This document shows, piece after piece, positions 43,527 through 52,596 of a stretch of DNA of 64,000 bases. Source of the stretch: Rhodobiaceae bacterium UBA7804. Lineage in GTDB: Bacteria; Pseudomonadota; Alphaproteobacteria; Parvibaculales; Parvibaculaceae. Positions within the stretch are counted from its first letter, which is position 1, and the number at the start of each line of letters is the position of its first letter. The position numbers and the translations under genes are program-made. The notes under the pieces are model-generated. The model saw only the letters and a list, made by a program, of their open reading frames with translations, did not search any database and was not told where the DNA came from. Where the stretch lies: NCBI GenBank assembly GCA_002480495.1, contig DLCG01000008.1, positions 87,620-151,619 of the forward strand. Reading direction: 5' to 3'.

Positions 43527-44417
43527 TCACTCCACATTCTGAATCTGCTCGCGGAACTGATCGATCACGGCTTTCAGATCAAGTCCGATCCGCGTGAGGA
43601 TGACATCTGCGGCCTTGGAGCAGAGTGTATTCGCCTCCCGATTGAATTCCTGTGTCAGAAAGTCCAGCCGCCTGCCCACCGCCTCTCCGCTTGAAAGCAG
43701 TTCGCGCGCCTGCTCGACATGCGCCTTGAGTCTGTCGATCTCTTCCCGAATATCGGCACGTGTTGCCAGCAACGCCGCTTCCTGTGCGACACGGTCTTCG
43801 GCAATCGCTGCTCCGTCGCCCAGCATCTCCTGTAGCTGTTCCTTCAGGCGGGCTTGAAGCGCGGAAGGCGCCGCGGCCGGGCAGTCCTCCGCATTCCGCG
43901 TCAAACGCTCGATTTCGTTTACATGCCCGGTCAGAACGGTCTCGAGCTTCGCGCCTTCCTCGGCTCGCGCGGACGCCAACGCCTTCACGCCTTCGGTAAA
44001 CGATGAAACCAGCGCCTCCTCCAGCGCCGTTCTGGCATCTTCGTCCTCGACGGCATCATCGGCATTTTCAAGAACGCCCTTGAGGGCGAGGATACCCTCC
44101 GGCCTGGGAGGCATCACCTCCATGACTTTCTGAATGTCGCCGATTGCCTCCATGACCACGGCAAGCGCTGCGCGATTGACCCTCAGCGGCGCGGCCATCT
44201 CCGACCGGTCTAGCACAAGGTTGATCTGGCAGTTGCCGCGCTTGAGATGGCGAGCGAGTTCGGTGCGGAGGCGCTGCTCGATCCCGTCCATGCCGGGAGG
44301 AAGACGCAGCCTCGCATCCAGCCCCTTGCCGTTCACGCTTCGCAGTTCCCAATGCCAGCGCACGGCACCGTGGATGCCCTCGACGCGGGCAAATCCTGTC
44401 ATGCTGTTGAGCGGCAT
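43527..44417 (-). CDS. yicC: YicC/YloC family endoribonuclease
   Basis: The 296-residue protein starts with LNSMTGFARVEG and has SVNGKGLDARLRLPPGMD, typical of YicC. The C-terminal half (about 200-296) ends with the conserved EFNREANTLCSKAADV and the helix before FREQIQNVE. Members are linked to stationary-phase survival and have reported endoribonuclease activity. Adjacent to gmk as in many genomes. Confidence 0.92.
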   Translation of the reverse strand: MPLNSMTGFARVEGIHGAVRWHWELRSVNGKGLDARLRLPPGMDGIEQRLRTELARHLKRGNCQINLVLDRSEMAAPLRVNRAALAVVMEAIGDIQKVMEVMPPRPEGILALKGVLENADDAVEDEDARTALEEALVSSFTEGVKALASARAEEGAKLETVLTGHVNEIERLTRNAEDCPAAAPSALQARLKEQLQEMLGDGAAIAEDRVAQEAALLATRADIREEIDRLKAHVEQARELLSSGEAVGRRLDFLTQEFNREANTLCSKAADVILTRIGLDLKAVIDQFREQIQNVE

Positions 44418-44494
44418 TGCGTTTTCCCGGAATCACTTTCGAACTTGAATGAACTATATCAGCCGCAAACGAGCTTTCGCTTGCCTATCTGATC

Positions 44495-45583
44495 CTATTG
44501 CCCCTGCCGGCGTTCAATCTGACGCCACTCGCGAACCCGCTGCTGGTGCTCCCTGAGGGTCTTCGAGAAGGCGTGACCGCCCGTCCCGTCGGCCACAAAG
44601 TAGAGCTCATCCGTTTCGGGCGGGTTCAACACCGCCTCGATGGAGGCCCGGCCGGGGTTGCAGATGGGCGTCGGCGGCAAACCATCGATGAGATAGGTAT
44701 TGTAAGGCGTATGCCGGTCCAATTCACTCCGGCGGATCGGGCGGCCAAGAGCCCCCTTTCCTCCCACAAGGCCATAGATGATCGTGGGATCGGACTGGAG
44801 CCTCATCGGTTTGCTGAGCCGGTTGACGAAGACTGCAGCAACGCGGGGCCGCTCCGACGCGACGCCTGTTTCCTTCTCCACAATGGATGCCAGGGTGATG
44901 GCCTCCTCCCTTGTATCGAAGGGCAGGTCCTCGGCTCTCTTGTCCCAGAGCTCATCCATCAGCGCTTTGGCGGCGGCTTTCATCTGGGAAACGATTTCCT
45001 TGCGCGTGGCGCCGCGGGTGAAGCTGTAGGTCTCGGGCAGGAGCGATCCTTCGGGAGGTGTCGGCGGCATATCCCCGACGAGGACGGGATTTGCCTCAAC
45101 CAGAAGCATGATCTGCTCGCTGGTCAGCCCTTCGGGGATGGTGATGCGGTGAAGAATCGATCGGCCTTCCCGAAGGATGCGCAAAATCGACGACATGCTT
45201 GCATGGGCGGGGATTTCATATTCCCCGGCCTTGAGATCACCCTCCGCCCGGTTGAGGCGGACACCAGCAAGAAAGACAAATTCTCCGGAAATAACGCCGG
45301 CCTTTGCGAGGCGGCTTGCGATTGCCCTGACGCCGAGCCCCTGCTCGAGCATGACAATCCTTGCCTGATCGTGAGGCCCATCCGCTTCGAAGAGGTATTT
45401 GCCATAGAGGAAAGTGGCACCAGCGGCGAGAGCACCGAGCAAGGGCAGGCAAATTGCCGCGATCAAGGCGATGCGAATAAAACCGCGACGAGGCTGCGTG
45501 TCGGTTGCCACGCTGCTGTCTTCTGCCGGAGGCGCCTTATCCTCATCTTCAGGCGCGGCGGTGGTATCGCCGTTGCCTGTCAA
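44495..45583 (-). CDS. mltG: Endolytic peptidoglycan transglycosylase MltG
   Basis: The 362-residue enzyme cuts nascent glycan strands near the inner membrane. A cytoplasmic acidic tail (1-35), one membrane segment (about 36-60), a LysM-like subdomain and the YceG catalytic domain are seen. VEKETGVASERPRVAAVFVNRL (about 236-257) contains the catalytic Glu, and PTPICNPGRASIEAVLNP follows. The only start in reach is TTG at 45583, overlapping the fabF stop as TTGA, which suggests translational coupling. Confidence 0.93.
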   Translation of the reverse strand: MTGNGDTTAAPEDEDKAPPAEDSSVATDTQPRRGFIRIALIAAICLPLLGALAAGATFLYGKYLFEADGPHDQARIVMLEQGLGVRAIASRLAKAGVISGEFVFLAGVRLNRAEGDLKAGEYEIPAHASMSSILRILREGRSILHRITIPEGLTSEQIMLLVEANPVLVGDMPPTPPEGSLLPETYSFTRGATRKEIVSQMKAAAKALMDELWDKRAEDLPFDTREEAITLASIVEKETGVASERPRVAAVFVNRLSKPMRLQSDPTIIYGLVGGKGALGRPIRRSELDRHTPYNTYLIDGLPPTPICNPGRASIEAVLNPPETDELYFVADGTGGHAFSKTLREHQQRVREWRQIERRQGQ

Positions 45584-46836
45584 CCATCGACCTTTTTCAT
45601 GACCAGCGACGCATTTGTGCCGCCGAAGCCGAAGGAATTGCTGAGCGCGTAATTCACTTCCTTCTGGCGTGCCTTGTTCGGCACCAGATCGATCATCGTA
45701 TCGACCGCAGGATTGTCGAGATTGATCGTGGGCGGCAGGATGCTGTCGCGCATGGCGAGGAGACAGAAGATCGCTTCCACCGCGCCGGCGGCACCAAGCA
45801 GGTGACCGATGGATGACTTGGTGGAGGACATAGACACTTTCTCGACCGCATTGCCGAGAAGGCGCGTTACGGCGCCGAGTTCGATCGTGTCCGCCATGGT
45901 GGATGTGCCGTGGGCGTTCACGTAATCGAGGTCGGAAGGCGAAATACCCGCGCGCTTGAGAGCAGCCTGCATGGAACGGAAGCCGCCCTCGCCGTCTTCC
46001 GGTGGTGCCGTCACGTGATAGGCGTCGCCCGAAAGGCCATAACCGACGACCTCGCCGTAGATCTTCGCGCCGCGCGCCTTTGCGTGTTCATATTCTTCGA
46101 GAACGACGATGCCTGCGCCCTCACCCATGACGAAGCCGTCGCGATCCTTGTCATAAGGACGGGAGGCCTTTTCCGGCGTGTCGTTGTAGCCGGTCGAAAG
46201 GGCACGGCAGGCCGCAAAGCCGGCAATGCCGATGCGGCAGATAGCGGATTCGGCGCCGCCGGCCACCATTACGTCGGCGTCGTCGAGCGCGATGAGCCGG
46301 GCAGCATCGCCGATGGCATGAGCACCGGTCGAGCAGGCCGTGACAACCGAATGATTGGGACCTTTCAGGCCATGCTCGATGGAAACATAGCCGGAGGTGA
46401 GATTGATGAGGCGGCCCGTGATGAAGAAGGGGCTGACGCGGCGCGGGCCCTTTTCCTGAAGCGTGAGTGCCGTCTCGGCAATGCCTTCAAGGCCGCCGAT
46501 ACCCGACCCGATCATGGTGCCGGTGCGGCACCTTTCTTCTTCGGTGGAGGGCTTCCAGCCTGCGTCGTTGAGGGCCTGGGTCGCGGCCGACATGGCATAG
46601 ACGATGAAGTCGTCGACGCGCTTCGATTCTTTGGGATCCATCCAGTCGTCCGGATTGAACGCCCCTTCGCCTTCACGGGGAACCGGCATGGCAATCTTGC
46701 AGGGAAGATCGGAGACGTCGAACTTCTCGATCTTCCGGGCGCCCGATTCACCGTTCAGAATACGCTTCCAGGTCGTCTCGACCCCACAGCCGAGCGGAGA
46801 AACCATCCCCAGACCCGTAACGACTACACGCCTCAT
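45580..46836 (-). CDS. fabF: Beta-ketoacyl-ACP synthase II
   Basis: The 418-residue elongating condensing enzyme has its catalytic triad visible: Cys in VVTACSTGAHAIGDA (about 166), His in NAHGTSTMADTIE, and His in KSSIGHLLGAAGAVEA. The start RRVVVTGLGMVSPLGCG fixes the ATG at 46836; further upstream in-frame sequence is unconserved. It lies 103 bases after acpP. Confidence 0.97.
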   Translation of the reverse strand: MRRVVVTGLGMVSPLGCGVETTWKRILNGESGARKIEKFDVSDLPCKIAMPVPREGEGAFNPDDWMDPKESKRVDDFIVYAMSAATQALNDAGWKPSTEEERCRTGTMIGSGIGGLEGIAETALTLQEKGPRRVSPFFITGRLINLTSGYVSIEHGLKGPNHSVVTACSTGAHAIGDAARLIALDDADVMVAGGAESAICRIGIAGFAACRALSTGYNDTPEKASRPYDKDRDGFVMGEGAGIVVLEEYEHAKARGAKIYGEVVGYGLSGDAYHVTAPPEDGEGGFRSMQAALKRAGISPSDLDYVNAHGTSTMADTIELGAVTRLLGNAVEKVSMSSTKSSIGHLLGAAGAVEAIFCLLAMRDSILPPTINLDNPAVDTMIDLVPNKARQKEVNYALSNSFGFGGTNASLVMKKVDG

Positions 46837-46939
46837 GCCGATGATAACTCCCACCTCGGTCCGATGGCCGGAAACAGATCGCAAAGATGCCGGAGGGCCG
46901 GGTGCTCGCGCGCGCCCGACCCTGCCGATCAAACCGGAA

Positions 46940-47179
46940 TCAGGACTTGGCGTTCGCCTTGACGAACTCGATCGCGTCCTTGACGGTCAGGATCTTCTCG
47001 GCGGCATCGTCCGGAATTTCCACCCCGAACTCTTCTTCGAACGCCATCACCAGCTCGACGTTGTCGAGACTGTCAGCGCCCAGGTCGTCGATGAAGCTCG
47101 CATTCTCGGTGACCTTGTCCGCGTCGACGCCCAGGTGCTCGACCACGATCTTCTTCAAGCGTTCAGCGATATCACTCAT
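46940..47179 (-). CDS. acpP: Acyl carrier protein
   Basis: The 79-residue acidic protein carries the growing acyl chain on a phosphopantetheine attached to Ser in GADSLDNVELVMAFEEEF (about residue 37). Length and sequence are typical. GAGGA lies ahead of the ATG. A 258-base gap separates it from fabG, so it probably has its own promoter. Confidence 0.98.
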   Translation of the reverse strand: MSDIAERLKKIVVEHLGVDADKVTENASFIDDLGADSLDNVELVMAFEEEFGVEIPDDAAEKILTVKDAIEFVKANAKS

Positions 47180-47437
47180 TTCAAGTCCTCAGATCTTTTG
47201 GTTTTAACCGGCCTCGCACATCCCGCTGCTCGCTGTAAGGCATCGAGGACTGGATGTGATCGAATTCGGTGGAAAGGATGCCCCTCTTCTGGCCCATTTC
47301 AAGGCAGAACCGCAAGCCAAATCGAGGGCTTAGGTAACACACTTTTTCGCCCTGTACCAGCAAACGCGCGCGGGCAACGCGACTCTCTACACACCTGAAT
47401 TCGCTAATGTTTTCAGGTCCTTACAAGCACTTATGCG

Positions 47438-48175
47438 TCAGATCATCGCCATGCCGCCATTGACGTGCAAGGTCTGCCCTGTGACATAGGCCGCTTCCTC
47501 GCTCGCGAGATAGACCGCGGCGGCGGCAATCTCCTTCGCCTCGCCCAGCCGTCCTGCCGGAATCGTGGACATGATCCGGCCTTGCTGCTCCTCGTTCAAC
47601 GCGTCCGTCATGGCGCTGCGAATGAAGCCGGGCGCAATGCAGTTCGCGGTGATGTTGCGGCTGGCGACCTCCTGGGCGAGCGACTTCGTCATGCCGATCA
47701 TGCCGGCCTTGGAAGCGGCATAGTTGCCTTGTCCAGGGTTGCCCATGACGCCCACGACGGAAGTTATTCCGATGATGCGGCCCCAACGGCGCTTCATCAT
47801 GCCGCGCAAGACGCCGCGAGAGAGACGAAAGGCGGCGGTGAGGTTCACACGGATCACCTCCTCCCACTCCTCGTCCTTCATGCGCATGAAGAGATTGTCG
47901 CGCGTGAGGCCCGCATTGTTCACGAGAATGTCGAGATTGCCGAGCGCCTCTTCCGCCTGCTTCGGCAGCGCATCGACGGCAGCCGCGTCCGAGAGATTGC
48001 AGGGCAGGACATGCGTGCGTTCACCCAGTTCTGATGCAAGCGCATCAAGGGCTTCCTTGCGGGTACCGGAGAGCACGACCGTTGCACCCTGACCATGCAG
48101 CGCGCGCGCGATATCGGAACCGATGCCGCCAGATGCGCCTGTTACCAGCGCGCCCTTGCCTGTGAGATCGAACAT
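47438..48175 (-). CDS. fabG: 3-oxoacyl-ACP reductase
   Basis: This 245-residue classical SDR reduces beta-ketoacyl-ACP with NADPH. GALVTGASGGIGSDIARAL (cofactor loop), NNAGLTRDN, the catalytic Ser in ITSVVGVMGNPGQGN and YAASKAG (YxxxK) are intact, as is the end CIAPGFIRSAMTDAL. It follows fabD by 15 bases. Confidence 0.97.
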   Translation of the reverse strand: MFDLTGKGALVTGASGGIGSDIARALHGQGATVVLSGTRKEALDALASELGERTHVLPCNLSDAAAVDALPKQAEEALGNLDILVNNAGLTRDNLFMRMKDEEWEEVIRVNLTAAFRLSRGVLRGMMKRRWGRIIGITSVVGVMGNPGQGNYAASKAGMIGMTKSLAQEVASRNITANCIAPGFIRSAMTDALNEEQQGRIMSTIPAGRLGEAKEIAAAAVYLASEEAAYVTGQTLHVNGGMAMI

Positions 48176-48190
48176 GCCGGCTCCTATGGT

Positions 48191-49144
48191 TCAGACAGAT
48201 TTCAGAAAGGCTTCAACATCGGCGGGAGTGCCGACGGCCGTTATCTCGGGTTCCTTGGCGATGCGCTTCACCATGCCGGAAAGCGCCTTGCCTGCGCCTA
48301 CCTCAACATAGGAGGTCACGCCTTGCTCTTCCATGTAGAGGACGCTTTCGCGCCAGCGCACCATCCCTGTCACCTGCTTGACTAGAATGTCGCGGATCGT
48401 TGCCGGATCGGCAACTTTAGACGCCGTGACATTCGCGACAAGCGGCACGGAAGGCGCCTTGAGCTCGACCGCGCCGAGGGCTTCGGCCATTTCATCGGCG
48501 GCGGGCTGCATGAGCGGACAATGGAACGGTGCGCTTACGGGAAGCAGCATGCTGCGCTTCGCGCCCTTGGTCTTCGCGATCTCAATGGCGCGTTCCACGG
48601 CGGCCTTGGTGCCGGATACGACAACCTGCCCGCCACCATTGTCGTTCGCGGCGGTGCAGACTTCTTTTCCATTTGGGCCCTGAGCGGCTTCTGCGGCCAC
48701 TTCCGCCGCCTGATCGAAATCGAGGCCCAGAAGCGCTGCCATGGCGCCCTCGCCCACGGGCACGGCGCGCTGCATCGCCTGGCCGCGACGCTTCAGAAGG
48801 CGCGCCGTATCGGCAATGCTGAAGGTGCCTGCGGCAGCAAGCGCCGAATATTCGCCAAGCGAGTGACCGGCGACGAAGGCTGCCTTGTCCGCAAGTCTGA
48901 AGCCCCCTTCCCTTTCAAGCGTCCTCGTGACCGCGAGGCTAACCGCCATGATGGCGGGCTGAGCGTTCTCAGTCAGCGTCAGATCGTCCTGGGGGCCTTC
49001 CCACATGAGCTTCGACAGGTTCTGGCCGAGCGCGTCATTCACCTCGTCGAAGACTTCCCGGGCGGCGCCGAAGGCCTCCGCGAGTTCCCGGCCCATACCG
49101 ACCGATTGCGACCCCTGGCCGGGGAAGATCAAGGCCCTCGTCAT
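48191..49144 (-). CDS. fabD: Malonyl-CoA:ACP transacylase
   Basis: This 317-residue enzyme loads malonate onto ACP. FPGQGSQSVGMG at the N-terminus, the nucleophile elbow AGHSLGEYSALAAAG (about 90-104) and the final SYVEVGAGKALSGMVKRI identify it. The start at 49144 (MTRALIFPGQG) is certain; upstream in-frame sequence belongs to the shared divergent region with rpsF. Confidence 0.97.
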   Translation of the reverse strand: MTRALIFPGQGSQSVGMGRELAEAFGAAREVFDEVNDALGQNLSKLMWEGPQDDLTLTENAQPAIMAVSLAVTRTLEREGGFRLADKAAFVAGHSLGEYSALAAAGTFSIADTARLLKRRGQAMQRAVPVGEGAMAALLGLDFDQAAEVAAEAAQGPNGKEVCTAANDNGGGQVVVSGTKAAVERAIEIAKTKGAKRSMLLPVSAPFHCPLMQPAADEMAEALGAVELKAPSVPLVANVTASKVADPATIRDILVKQVTGMVRWRESVLYMEEQGVTSYVEVGAGKALSGMVKRIAKEPEITAVGTPADVEAFLKSV

Positions 49145-49490
49145 CGTCACTCCCTTTGTCCCGCCTGAGCCCCTAAAGAAGGGCCGATTTCCGGGCTTTT
49201 TCACCGCCGGGAGACTCGCCTCCCCGGAGGCGCCAAGTGATACCCTGTGCGGACCCCGAGTCAAGCCGCCCGAAAGACCAGATACCCCTTGCTTCGCCTC
49301 GGCTTTTCCGTATATTCCGGCGCTTCTGAAGGCCTTGGTTGGAGGCTGAACGGAACGCCGCTCCCGCTTCGGGGACGGCAGGATGAAAGTCCGGGTTCCG
49401 GTGTCTCCGCTTCTTTGGTGGTCCTTTCGAGCCTTTACGGGGCTCAAAGGGGGCTTTGCGCCAGGGCCGGTTAACAAAGGGAAAGGCTCG
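49145..49490 (+). other. Divergent fabD-rpsF region with rpsF leader
   Basis: No gene is seen here. The promoter-like pair at 49289-49316 predicts an rpsF leader of about 165 bases. Its last part can pair locally (GAGCC..GGCTC near 49428-49445, then CAAAGGGGGCTTTG). Ribosomal-protein leaders often bind their product, so S6 or S18 autoregulation is possible, but no known leader motif was identified with confidence. Confidence 0.3.
49289..49316 (+). promoter_or_regulatory. Putative sigma-70 promoter of the rpsF operon
   Basis: TTGCTT (49289-49294) and TATATT (49311-49316) are separated by 16 bases, matching 4/6 and 5/6 of the consensus. Confidence 0.45.
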
Positions 49491-49940
49491 ATGGCTCTTT
49501 ACGAGCATGTATTCATTGCGCGACAGGACGTGTCGCAGCAGCAGGTCGAGGCGCTCACCGAGCAGTACTCGACCGTGATCAAGGAAAATGGCGGCAGCGT
49601 CGGCAAGACCGAATATTGGGGTCTTCGCAACCTTGCGTTCAAGGTGAAGAAGAACCGCAAGGGTCACTACACGCTCATGAACATCGATGCGCCGCATGCC
49701 GCGGTTGCCGAGATGGAACGCCAGATGGGCATCAGCGACGACGTCATCCGCTTCCTCACGATCCGTGTGGAAGAACACGAGACCGACCCGTCGGCCATGA
49801 TGCAGAACCGCGGCGACCGTGGCGAACGCCGCGGCGGAGACCGCTTCGGCGATCGCGGGGATCGCGGCAGCCGCTTCGGCGACCGTGACCGTGGCCCGCG
49901 CCGCGACCGCGACGACAATTCGGAAGGAGGCGACGAATAA
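49491..49940 (+). CDS. rpsF: 30S ribosomal protein S6
   Basis: The 149-residue protein starts ALYEHVFIARQDVSQQQVEALTEQY and contains GSVGKTEYWGLRNLAFKVKKNRKGHY, which is S6. After the S6 fold (about 1-100) there is a strongly charged Arg/Gly/Asp-rich tail of about 45 residues built from RGD- and RFGD-like units and ending DDNSEGGDE. Tails of this sort occur in alphaproteobacterial S6. The ATG at 49491 is fixed by conservation. rpsR overlaps by one base (TAATG). Confidence 0.97.
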   Translation: MALYEHVFIARQDVSQQQVEALTEQYSTVIKENGGSVGKTEYWGLRNLAFKVKKNRKGHYTLMNIDAPHAAVAEMERQMGISDDVIRFLTIRVEEHETDPSAMMQNRGDRGERRGGDRFGDRGDRGSRFGDRDRGPRRDRDDNSEGGDE

Positions 49941-50185
49941 TGAGCACCGCACCGCAGCCCGCGCGCCGGCCCTTCTTCCGCCGCCGCAAGACCTGCCCGT
50001 TCTCCGGCGCCAACGCCCCGAAGATCGACTACAAGGATGTGAAGCTTCTGCAGCGCTATATTTCCGAGCGCGGCAAGATCGTTCCTTCGCGCATCACGGC
50101 CGTTTCGGCCAAGAAGCAGCGTGAGCTCGCCCGCGCCATCAAGCGCGCGCGCTTCCTCTCGCTCCTTCCCTACGTGATCAGCTAA
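49940..50185 (+). CDS. rpsR: 30S ribosomal protein S18
   Basis: The 81-residue basic protein contains FFRRRKTCPFSG, IDYKDVKLLQRYISERGKIVPSRIT and the final AIKRARFLSLLPYV, standard for S18, the binding partner of S6 on the platform of the small subunit. Confidence 0.98.
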   Translation: MSTAPQPARRPFFRRRKTCPFSGANAPKIDYKDVKLLQRYISERGKIVPSRITAVSAKKQRELARAIKRARFLSLLPYVIS

Positions 50186-50206
50186 GGCCCGAAAGGAGAG
50201 ACAACG

Positions 50207-50809
50207 ATGCAAGTCGTACTTCTGGAACGGGTCGAAAAGCTCGGCCAAATGGGCGATGTCGTCAAAGTGAAGGACGGTTTCGCGCGGAATTTCCTGCTGC
50301 CCCGCAAAAAGGCGCTTCGCGCCACGAAAGCCAATCTTGAGCAATTCGAGAAGCAGCGCGCGCAGCTTGAAGCCCGCAACCTCGAACTCAAGAAGGAAGC
50401 CGAACAGGTTCACGCCAAGGTGAACGGTCAGGCTTTCATCGTGCTGCGCCAGGCAGGCGAGACCGGTATTCTCTACGGTTCGGTCAGCACACGCGACATC
50501 GCGGACGCCATGACGAATGGCGGCTTCTCGACCGCCCGCAACCAGGTCGTTCTCGACAAGCCGATCAAGACGATCGGCCTGCACGAGATACGCATCGTGC
50601 TGCATCCCGAGGTTTCCGCCACGATCTCGATCAACGTGGCGCGCACCGAGGAAGAGGCACAGCGCCAGGCGGCAGGCGAAGACCTGACGCAGACGCGCGA
50701 GGAGCGCGAGGACGAGGAACAAGAGGCCGCCGAGTTCTTTGAGAACGAAGAACTGGCGCCGCAGGACGGGGAAGAGTCTTCGGAAGACGAAGGCGAGACT
50801 CAGGCCTAA
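50207..50809 (+). CDS. rplI: 50S ribosomal protein L9
   Basis: The 200-residue protein starts QVVLLERVEKLGQMGDVVKVKDGFARNFLLPRKKAL, the conserved rRNA-binding domain, followed by the long helix and the C-terminal domain (to about 150). A 50-residue very acidic tail rich in Glu and Asp is longer than the E. coli protein (149 residues) and is usual in this group. The gene has a GGAGAG ribosome site and is followed by a strong terminator. Confidence 0.97.
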   Translation: MQVVLLERVEKLGQMGDVVKVKDGFARNFLLPRKKALRATKANLEQFEKQRAQLEARNLELKKEAEQVHAKVNGQAFIVLRQAGETGILYGSVSTRDIADAMTNGGFSTARNQVVLDKPIKTIGLHEIRIVLHPEVSATISINVARTEEEAQRQAAGEDLTQTREEREDEEQEAAEFFENEELAPQDGEESSEDEGETQA

Positions 50810-50836
50810 GTTCTTTTCCTGGAAGGGAAATTCAGA

Positions 50837-50866
50837 GGGGCGCTCCGACGGGGCGCCCCTTTTTTG
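50837..50866 (+). terminator. Intrinsic terminator after rplI
   Basis: GGGGCGC (50837-50843) and GCGCCCC (50853-50859) form a stem with a 9-base loop, followed by a run of six T (50860-50865). Confidence 0.92.
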
Positions 50867-51022
50867 TTTCGGAACCGGCACCGCATCCCGGCGTTCCTCT
50901 TGCAACGGCTTGAGGATTAACTTTAGATACATTCCAGAAAGCTTGTCCGCGCCGCATCCCCCCAAAGGCGACGGGACCGGATGGGGCACCTGAAATTTCA
51001 ATCCTCGGTACGGGAGGGTTCG

Positions 51023-52273
51023 ATGGTTTTCAGCGCGCTTCTCAGGAAAGTCGTGAAACGCGGCTCACTGACGATTGTCGGAGCCGACGGCAAACGCACG
51101 GAATTCGGAGACGGCTCCGGCGAGCCGGTGACCATCCGCTTCCACGACAAGACGGTCTCGACCGAGATCGCGCTCAATCCCTATCTCAAACTCGGCGAAG
51201 CCTTCATGGATGGCAGGCTGACCATCGACAAGCCCGCGACGATCTACGAACTTCTCGATCTGCTGACCTCGAATCTGGGCCGGAACTTCGCCGGCCCCGT
51301 CTTCGAAATCTATGGCGCGCTCAGGCGGATGAAGCGGCGGATCGACCAGCACAATCCCGTGGGCAAGGCGGAGAAGAATGTCGCCCATCACTACGACCTC
51401 GACGGCGGCATCTACGACCTCTTCCTCGACCGCGACAAGCAATATTCCTGCGCCTATTTCCAGCGGCCGGACATGACGCTCGAAGAGGCGCAACACGCGA
51501 AAAAGCGCCATATAGCAGCGAAACTCGGCATCGAGCCGGGCATGCGCGTGCTCGATATCGGCTGCGGCTGGGGCGGCATGGCGCTGACGCTGGCGGAGGA
51601 AACGGGCGCGGAAGTCGTGGGCGTCACGCTCAGCCACGAACAACTGAAAGTGGCGCAGCGCCGCGCGGAAGAGCGCGGCCTCGCCGACAAGGTCGAGTTT
51701 CGGCTGCAGGACTATCGTCTGATCAAGGAGAATTTCGACCGCGTCGTTTCCGTCGGCATGTTCGAGCATGTGGGCGTCGGCCACTACCGCGAATATTTCG
51801 ACGGGGTGACGAATCTCCTCACCCATGACGGCGTCGCGCTGATCCATACGATCGGACGGCTGGACGGGCCGGGATCCACTAACCCATGGATTGCAAAGTA
51901 TATTTTCCCGGGCGGCTATATCCCTGCGCTGAGCGAAATGTCCGGCGTGGTGGAGCGGACGGGCCTCTTCATGACGGATGTCGAAATCCTCCGCCTCCAC
52001 TATGCGGAGACCTTGCGCGAATGGCGGCGGCGCTTCATGGAAAGGCGCGAAACGGCGGCGCGCATCTATGACGAACGCTTCTGCCGCATGTGGGAGTTCT
52101 ACCTGGCGGGCTCCGAAACATCCTTCAGAAACGAGGGGATGGTCGTTTTCCAGATGCAGCTGGCGAAGAAGATCGACACGCTGCCGCTGACCCGCGACTA
52201 CATGCTGGAGGAGGAACGCCGCCTTGCCGGGGCCGAGCGGACCCCTCAGCAGCGGCTCATGGCGGGCGACTGA
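51023..52273 (+). CDS. cfa: Cyclopropane-fatty-acyl-phospholipid synthase
   Basis: The 416-residue enzyme transfers a methylene from SAM to unsaturated acyl chains of membrane lipids. An N-terminal lipid-binding domain (1-115) is followed by the methyltransferase with VAHHYDLDGGIYDLFLD, CAYFQRPDMTLEEAQ, LDIGCGWGGMALTLAEETG (about 172-190) and FDRVVSVGMFEHVGVGHYREYF. KYIFPGGYIPALSEM is also conserved. The ATG at 51023 follows GGGAGGG; an earlier in-frame ATG adds 14 unconserved residues. Confidence 0.95.
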   Translation: MVFSALLRKVVKRGSLTIVGADGKRTEFGDGSGEPVTIRFHDKTVSTEIALNPYLKLGEAFMDGRLTIDKPATIYELLDLLTSNLGRNFAGPVFEIYGALRRMKRRIDQHNPVGKAEKNVAHHYDLDGGIYDLFLDRDKQYSCAYFQRPDMTLEEAQHAKKRHIAAKLGIEPGMRVLDIGCGWGGMALTLAEETGAEVVGVTLSHEQLKVAQRRAEERGLADKVEFRLQDYRLIKENFDRVVSVGMFEHVGVGHYREYFDGVTNLLTHDGVALIHTIGRLDGPGSTNPWIAKYIFPGGYIPALSEMSGVVERTGLFMTDVEILRLHYAETLREWRRRFMERRETAARIYDERFCRMWEFYLAGSETSFRNEGMVVFQMQLAKKIDTLPLTRDYMLEEERRLAGAERTPQQRLMAGD

Positions 52274-52274
52274 T

Positions 52275-52401
52275 CTATCCCCGCCTGCGGGGATAGGCGA
52301 GGCTGCACTTGTCCCCGGGGGCGGGGACAAGAAGACCCCACCGTCATCGTAACGTCACCGAACCGTCACAAAAGGCAGCTTTATCCCCGCTTGCGGGATA
52401 A
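52275..52401. repeat. Three GC-rich palindromes upstream of dnaB
   Basis: CTATCCCCGCCTGCGGGGATAG (52275-52296), CTTGTCCCCG..CGGGGACAAG (52308-52331) and TTATCCC..GGGATAA (52381-52401) are three near-identical inverted repeats in 127 bases. The first, immediately after the cfa stop, may end that transcript. The shared TATCCCC/GGGGATA core also resembles degenerate DnaA boxes. Confidence 0.8.
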
Positions 52402-52437
52402 CCCTCCCCCGCCCCGCGACTCACGGTAAAATCGAAT

Positions 52438-52575
52438 TCATCCACAGGCTATTCCGCGCGAAAGCCCCGCTATTTCAAGGGTATGGCGGAATCCGTTCCA
52501 CTTATCCACAGTGGCGGGAAAATTAAGCTGTGGGTGAGCGGATAAATCTCCGCATGGGGCGGAAATTTATCCGCA
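52438..52575. promoter_or_regulatory. DnaA-box cluster upstream of dnaB
   Basis: A perfect DnaA box TTATCCACA lies at 52502-52510. One-mismatch variants are TCATCCACA (52438-52446) and TTATCCGCA (52567-52575), and a partial inverted box GCGGATAA is at 52538-52545. The stretch between cfa and dnaB has no gene. It could be a DnaA-responsive dnaB promoter or part of a replication-related locus. Confidence 0.55.
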
Positions 52576-52596
52576 GCTTCGTTTACAAATGACGCC

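Noticed and set aside
52275..52401. CRISPR-like repeats before dnaB
   Set aside because: Only three palindromes with irregular spacing and no uniform spacers; no cas gene is present.
52274..52596. Chromosomal origin of replication
   Set aside because: DnaA boxes are few, no clear AT-rich unwinding region is seen, and usual origin neighbours are absent; a regulatory or titration site is the safer reading.
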